A DNA stretch of 18,520 nucleotides from assembly GCA_002413455.1 (NCBI GenBank), contig DHXA01000219.1, forward strand, positions 16,065-34,584. The letters are read 5' to 3'. This stretch comes from Rhodanobacter sp. UBA5168 (GTDB lineage Bacteria > Pseudomonadota > Gammaproteobacteria > Xanthomonadales > Rhodanobacteraceae). Of this stretch, positions 15,547 to 18,520 are shown in pieces. Under the pieces are notes generated by a model, which was given only the letters and a program-made list of their open reading frames with translations, was not told the origin of the DNA and made no database searches. Every line of letters starts with the position of its first letter. Within the stretch, counting starts at the first letter, position 1. Made by a program: the position numbers and the translations under genes.

Positions 15547-16884
15547 ATGGCCTTCACCACTCATCCGTCACCGACCTCCGGCAACAACGACATGCCCGCC
15601 CGCGGCGAGCGCTATACCGATTACCCGATGGCGCTGGGCGTGCTCACCACCATCTTTTTCATGTGGGGCTTTCTCACCTGCCTCAACGACATCCTGATCC
15701 CGCACCTGAAGTCGATCTTCCAGCTCAGCTACGCGCAGGTGATGCTGGTGCAGTTCACCTTCTTCGGCGCGTATTTCCTGATGGCACTGCCGGCTGGCCG
15801 GCTGGTTGCCGCACTGGGCTACAAGAAGGGCATCGTCGCCGGCCTGGCCATCGCCGGAATCGGCGCGCTCGGCTTCTGGCCGGCGGCCGGCCTGCATCTT
15901 TATCCGGCCTTCCTCGGCGCGCTGTTCGTGCTGGCCACCGGCATCACCGTGCTGCAAGTGGCGGCCAATCCGTACGTGGCCCTGCTCGGCCCCGAGCGCA
16001 CCAGTTCCAGCCGGCTGACCCTGGCGCAGGCGCTGAATTCGTTCGGCACCTTTCTGGCGCCGTGGTTCGGCGGCCTGCTGATCCTGTCCAACGTGGTGAA
16101 AACCCCGACTGAGCTGGCAACGCTGGCGCCCGCCGAACAACTGGTCTATCAGACCCAGCAGGCGCAGGCGGTACAGGGGCCCTACATCGGGCTGGCGGTG
16201 GTGTTGTTCCTGCTCGCGATCTTCGTGTGGCTGTTCCGGTTGCCGGCATTGACCGAAGCCACCGACAAGGACGACCACGCACGGCACGGCTTCGCCGAGG
16301 TGTTGCGCCACCCGCATGTGTTGTTCGGCGTGCTCGGCATCTTTTTCTACGTCGGCGCGGAAGTGTCGATTGGCAGCTTCATGGTCAACTACCTGTCGAT
16401 GCCCGAGATCGGCCACATGAGCGAGCAGCAGGCCGCGAAGTACGTCTCCTGGTACTGGGGCGGCGCGATGATCGGCCGCTTCATCGGCTCGGCACTGATG
16501 GCGAAGTTTTCGCCGCGCCGGCTGCTGGCGCTGTTCGCCGCGATCAACGCACTGCTGGTGCTGACCACCATGCTGAGCAGCGGCGGCCTGGCGATGTACA
16601 GCATCATCGCGATCGGCCTGTTCAACTCGATCATGTTCCCGACCATCTTCGCGCTCGGCATCGAGCGGCTGGGTCCGATGACCAGCAAGGCCTCGAGCCT
16701 GCTGATCATGGCCATCGTGGGCGGTGCGATCATTCCGCCGCTGCAAGGCCTGTTCGCCGACCACATCGGCCTGCAGCAGGCTTTCTTCCTGCCGCTGCTG
16801 TGCTACCTGTACATCGTGTTCTACGGCCTCAGCGGCTCGCGGCTCCGCAGCGTTCCGGCAACGGATGCCAGCGGGAGCCATTGA
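15547..16884 (+). CDS. FucP-family MFS sugar:H+ symporter, probable mannose/hexose uptake
   Basis: This 445-residue protein has about twelve hydrophobic helices. The first helix carries WGFLTCLNDILIPHLK (40-55), the hallmark of the FucP/GluP hexose symporters. Asp48 corresponds to the proton-linked Asp46 of E. coli FucP. In the fourth helix the motif is TVLQVAANPYVALLGPE (134-150). From memory, E. coli FucP has Glu (Glu135) where Gln137 stands here, and Gln is usual in glucose/galactose/mannose carriers, arguing against fucose. The ATG is preceded by GGGGA with 6 bases of spacing and lies 20 bases after the repressor stop. The kinase gene begins one base after its stop, so they are co-transcribed. 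Context with a mannosidase and an epimerase/isomerase points to mannose, but other hexoses, including fructose, are possible. Confidence 0.9.
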   Translation: MAFTTHPSPTSGNNDMPARGERYTDYPMALGVLTTIFFMWGFLTCLNDILIPHLKSIFQLSYAQVMLVQFTFFGAYFLMALPAGRLVAALGYKKGIVAGLAIAGIGALGFWPAAGLHLYPAFLGALFVLATGITVLQVAANPYVALLGPERTSSSRLTLAQALNSFGTFLAPWFGGLLILSNVVKTPTELATLAPAEQLVYQTQQAQAVQGPYIGLAVVLFLLAIFVWLFRLPALTEATDKDDHARHGFAEVLRHPHVLFGVLGIFFYVGAEVSIGSFMVNYLSMPEIGHMSEQQAAKYVSWYWGGAMIGRFIGSALMAKFSPRRLLALFAAINALLVLTTMLSSGGLAMYSIIAIGLFNSIMFPTIFALGIERLGPMTSKASSLLIMAIVGGAIIPPLQGLFADHIGLQQAFFLPLLCYLYIVFYGLSGSRLRSVPATDASGSH

Positions 16885-16885
16885 G

Positions 16886-17866
16886 ATGACGCCACGTCCC
16901 ATCCTGTGCTTCGGCGAAGCGTTGATCGACCTGCACGCCAACAGCAACGATGAGCGCGGCTTTGCCGCCAGCTTCGTGCCGTTCGCCGGCGGCGCGCCGG
17001 CCAACGTGGCGGTCGCCGCCGCGAGACTCGGCGGTCACGCCCGCTTCGCCGGCATGCTCTCACGCGACCGTTTCGGCGATTTCCTGCTCGACAGCCTGCA
17101 GCAGGCCGGCGTCGGCACCGATGACATCGTGCGTACCGCGGCGGCGAATACCGCGCTGGCCTTCGTCACGCTCGATGCCCACGGCGAACGCAGTTTCAGC
17201 TTCTATCGCGAGCGCTCGGCCGACCTGCTGTTCCGACCAGCGGATTTTCGTCCGGACACGTTCCGCGACGTCGCCGTGTTCCACGTCTGCTCGAACAGCA
17301 TGACCGATCCGGCGCTGGCCGACACCACCCGCGAAGGCATGCAGCGTGCTCGCGGCATGGGTGCGCTGGTCAGCTTCGACGTGAACCTGCGTCCGGCACT
17401 GTGGCCGGCCGATACCGACCCGCTTCCGCTGCTGTGGCCGGCGCTGCATCTGGCCGACGTGGTGAAACTGTCGGCCGAGGAATTCGCGTGGCTGGCGGTG
17501 GACGGTGAGCAGGCCGCGCTGGATCGGCTGTGGCTGGGCCGCACCCGGCTGGTGGTGGTGACCGATGGCGACAAGCCGGTGCGCTGGTTCCACCCCGACG
17601 CCGAGGGCGAGCTGCCGTGCTATCCGGTCGCGGCGGTCGACACCACCGCCGCCGGCGACGCCTTCGTCGGCGGTCTGCTGTGCTGTCTGGCCGAGCTGGA
17701 GGCCAGCGCCGAACGGATCGATCGACTGGTTACCGAACTGCCGCGGCTGCACGCGATGCTGCGTTTCGCGGCCGCCTGCGGCGCACTGACCGTGACCCGA
17801 AAGGGCTCGTTCGCCGCGATGCCCCGCGGTAACGAAGTACTGGCTTTCATGGAACAACAGGCATGA
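16886..17866 (+). CDS. PfkB-family sugar kinase, probable fructokinase
   Basis: This 326-residue soluble kinase phosphorylates a hexose with ATP. The family signature near the N-terminus is FAGGAPANVAVAAARLGG (33-50). The C-terminal signature is DTTAAGDAFVGG (252-263), with Asp258 as catalytic base and the AAGD turn as anion hole. Length and motifs fit bacterial fructokinases of the PfkB family, which form fructose 6-phosphate. Followed by an AGE-type isomerase, it would act on fructose made from mannose. Ribosome binding site GGGAG lies 8 bases before the ATG, inside the end of the transporter gene; the two genes are one base apart. The stop overlaps the next start as ATGA. Other PfkB substrates (ketodeoxygluconate, ribose, tagatose) cannot be excluded by sequence alone. 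Confidence 0.88.
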   Translation: MTPRPILCFGEALIDLHANSNDERGFAASFVPFAGGAPANVAVAAARLGGHARFAGMLSRDRFGDFLLDSLQQAGVGTDDIVRTAAANTALAFVTLDAHGERSFSFYRERSADLLFRPADFRPDTFRDVAVFHVCSNSMTDPALADTTREGMQRARGMGALVSFDVNLRPALWPADTDPLPLLWPALHLADVVKLSAEEFAWLAVDGEQAALDRLWLGRTRLVVVTDGDKPVRWFHPDAEGELPCYPVAAVDTTAAGDAFVGGLLCCLAELEASAERIDRLVTELPRLHAMLRFAAACGALTVTRKGSFAAMPRGNEVLAFMEQQA

Positions 17867-18520
17867 GCATGGCACCCGACTTCCGTTCCGCCAGCTTCCT
17901 GCGCGAGCACATCGCGCAGACGATGGCGTTCTACCACCCGCAGGCGATCGATCCGACCGGCGGTTTCTTCCACTACTACAAGGACGATGGCACGATCTAC
18001 GACCGCCACCACCGGCACCTGGTCAGCAGCACGCGTTTCGTCTTCAACTACGCGATGGCGTCGATCGAGTTCGGGAACTCCGCAGCTCTTCACGGCGAAT
18101 ACCTCGACGCCGCACGACACGGCCTGCGCTATCTGCGCGAAGTACACCGCGATCCGTACAGCGGCGGCTACGCGTGGACGATTCGCGACGGCCAGCCGGA
18201 AGACCGCACCAACCACGCCTACGGCGTCGCCTTCGTACTGCTCGCCTACGCCACGGCGCGCAAGGCCGGCATCGCCGAAGCCGCCGCATGGATGGACGAA
18301 ACCTGGAACCTGCTGGAGCAGCGTTTCTGGGACGCCGACGCCGGGCTGTACCGCGACGAGGCCGATGCCGACTGGCACTTCAGCGACTATCGCGGCCAGA
18401 ACGCGAACATGCACATGTGCGAAGCGATGCTGGCGGCCTACCAGGCCAGCGACGACCCGCGCTATCTGGAGCGCGCGTACACCCTCGCCGACCACATGAC
18501 CCGGCGCCAGGCCGCGCAAG
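17863..18520 (+). CDS. AGE-family sugar isomerase, probable D-mannose isomerase, 5' part
   Basis: The frame stays open to the end of the window, giving 219 residues of a protein usually near 400. The segments GGFFHYY (33-39), RHLVSSTRFVFNYA (51-64), NHAYGVAFVLLAYA (117-130) and YRGQNANMHMCEAMLAAY (176-193) are those of the N-acylglucosamine 2-epimerase superfamily. They fit best the mannose/sulfoquinovose-pathway aldose-ketose isomerases of the YihS type. Arg58 and His184 probably match YihS Arg55 and His176; the two remaining catalytic histidines lie beyond the window. The enzyme would turn mannose into fructose for the kinase encoded just before. The ATG at 17863 overlaps the kinase stop as ATGA; an ATG two codons later is equally possible. 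A cellobiose or GlcNAc epimerase is the alternative, less likely given the neighbours. Confidence 0.87.
   Translation, partial: MSMAPDFRSASFLREHIAQTMAFYHPQAIDPTGGFFHYYKDDGTIYDRHHRHLVSSTRFVFNYAMASIEFGNSAALHGEYLDAARHGLRYLREVHRDPYSGGYAWTIRDGQPEDRTNHAYGVAFVLLAYATARKAGIAEAAAWMDETWNLLEQRFWDADAGLYRDEADADWHFSDYRGQNANMHMCEAMLAAYQASDDPRYLERAYTLADHMTRRQAAQ

Noticed and set aside
15568..17004. A 478-codon open frame on the - strand
   Set aside because: Antisense of the FucP-type transporter; the Gln/His/Arg-rich translation has no membrane or catalytic features.

Overview
The window is high-GC DNA carrying only conventional bacterial protein genes on both strands. The gene repertoire points to a gammaproteobacterium of the Xanthomonadales, most likely Rhodanobacteraceae (Dyella/Rhodanobacter-like). 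It includes a PilR-type regulator close to that of Pseudomonas, GH92, GH65 and GH37 secreted glycosidases, a FucP-type hexose transporter and a REP-like palindrome beginning GTGGGAGCGACTTCAGTCGC. The family placement is inference; no rRNA or marker gene is present. No tRNA, rRNA, CRISPR array, insertion sequence or phage gene was seen, and no gap between genes exceeds about 140 bases.

Region A (1-3767, + strand) is a small carbohydrate-degradation operon: the 3' part of a GH65 glycosidase, a secreted GH37 trehalase 15 bases later, and an exported hormone-sensitive-lipase-type esterase. Region B (3832-5226, +) is a sigma-54-dependent response regulator that looks like PilR, the activator of pilin transcription, but no PilS kinase sits beside it. 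A 25-bp perfect inverted repeat with REP character lies where pilR meets the opposing genes (5258-5356).

Region C (11903 down to 5363, - strand) is a run of five genes in one direction: a membrane CHASE3/PAS histidine kinase, a single-domain CheY-like regulator, a cytosolic REC-kinase-REC hybrid, and two MacB/FtsX-type ABC permeases overlapping by ATGA. No ABC ATPase, adaptor protein or DNA-binding output lies in the run. That makes it the least conventional part of the window.

Region D (14344-11993 on -, 14474-18520 on +) is a mannose/mannoside utilisation locus. A secreted GH92 alpha-mannosidase is divergent from a LacI-type repressor, which is followed by a FucP-family hexose symporter, a PfkB fructokinase and an AGE-family isomerase cut by the window end. 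The likely route is mannoside to mannose (periplasm), uptake, isomerisation to fructose, and phosphorylation to fructose 6-phosphate. Two near-identical 14-bp LacI-type operators lie in the 129-bp divergent spacer. Each sits exactly 13 bases from its start codon and has the same orientation relative to its own gene.
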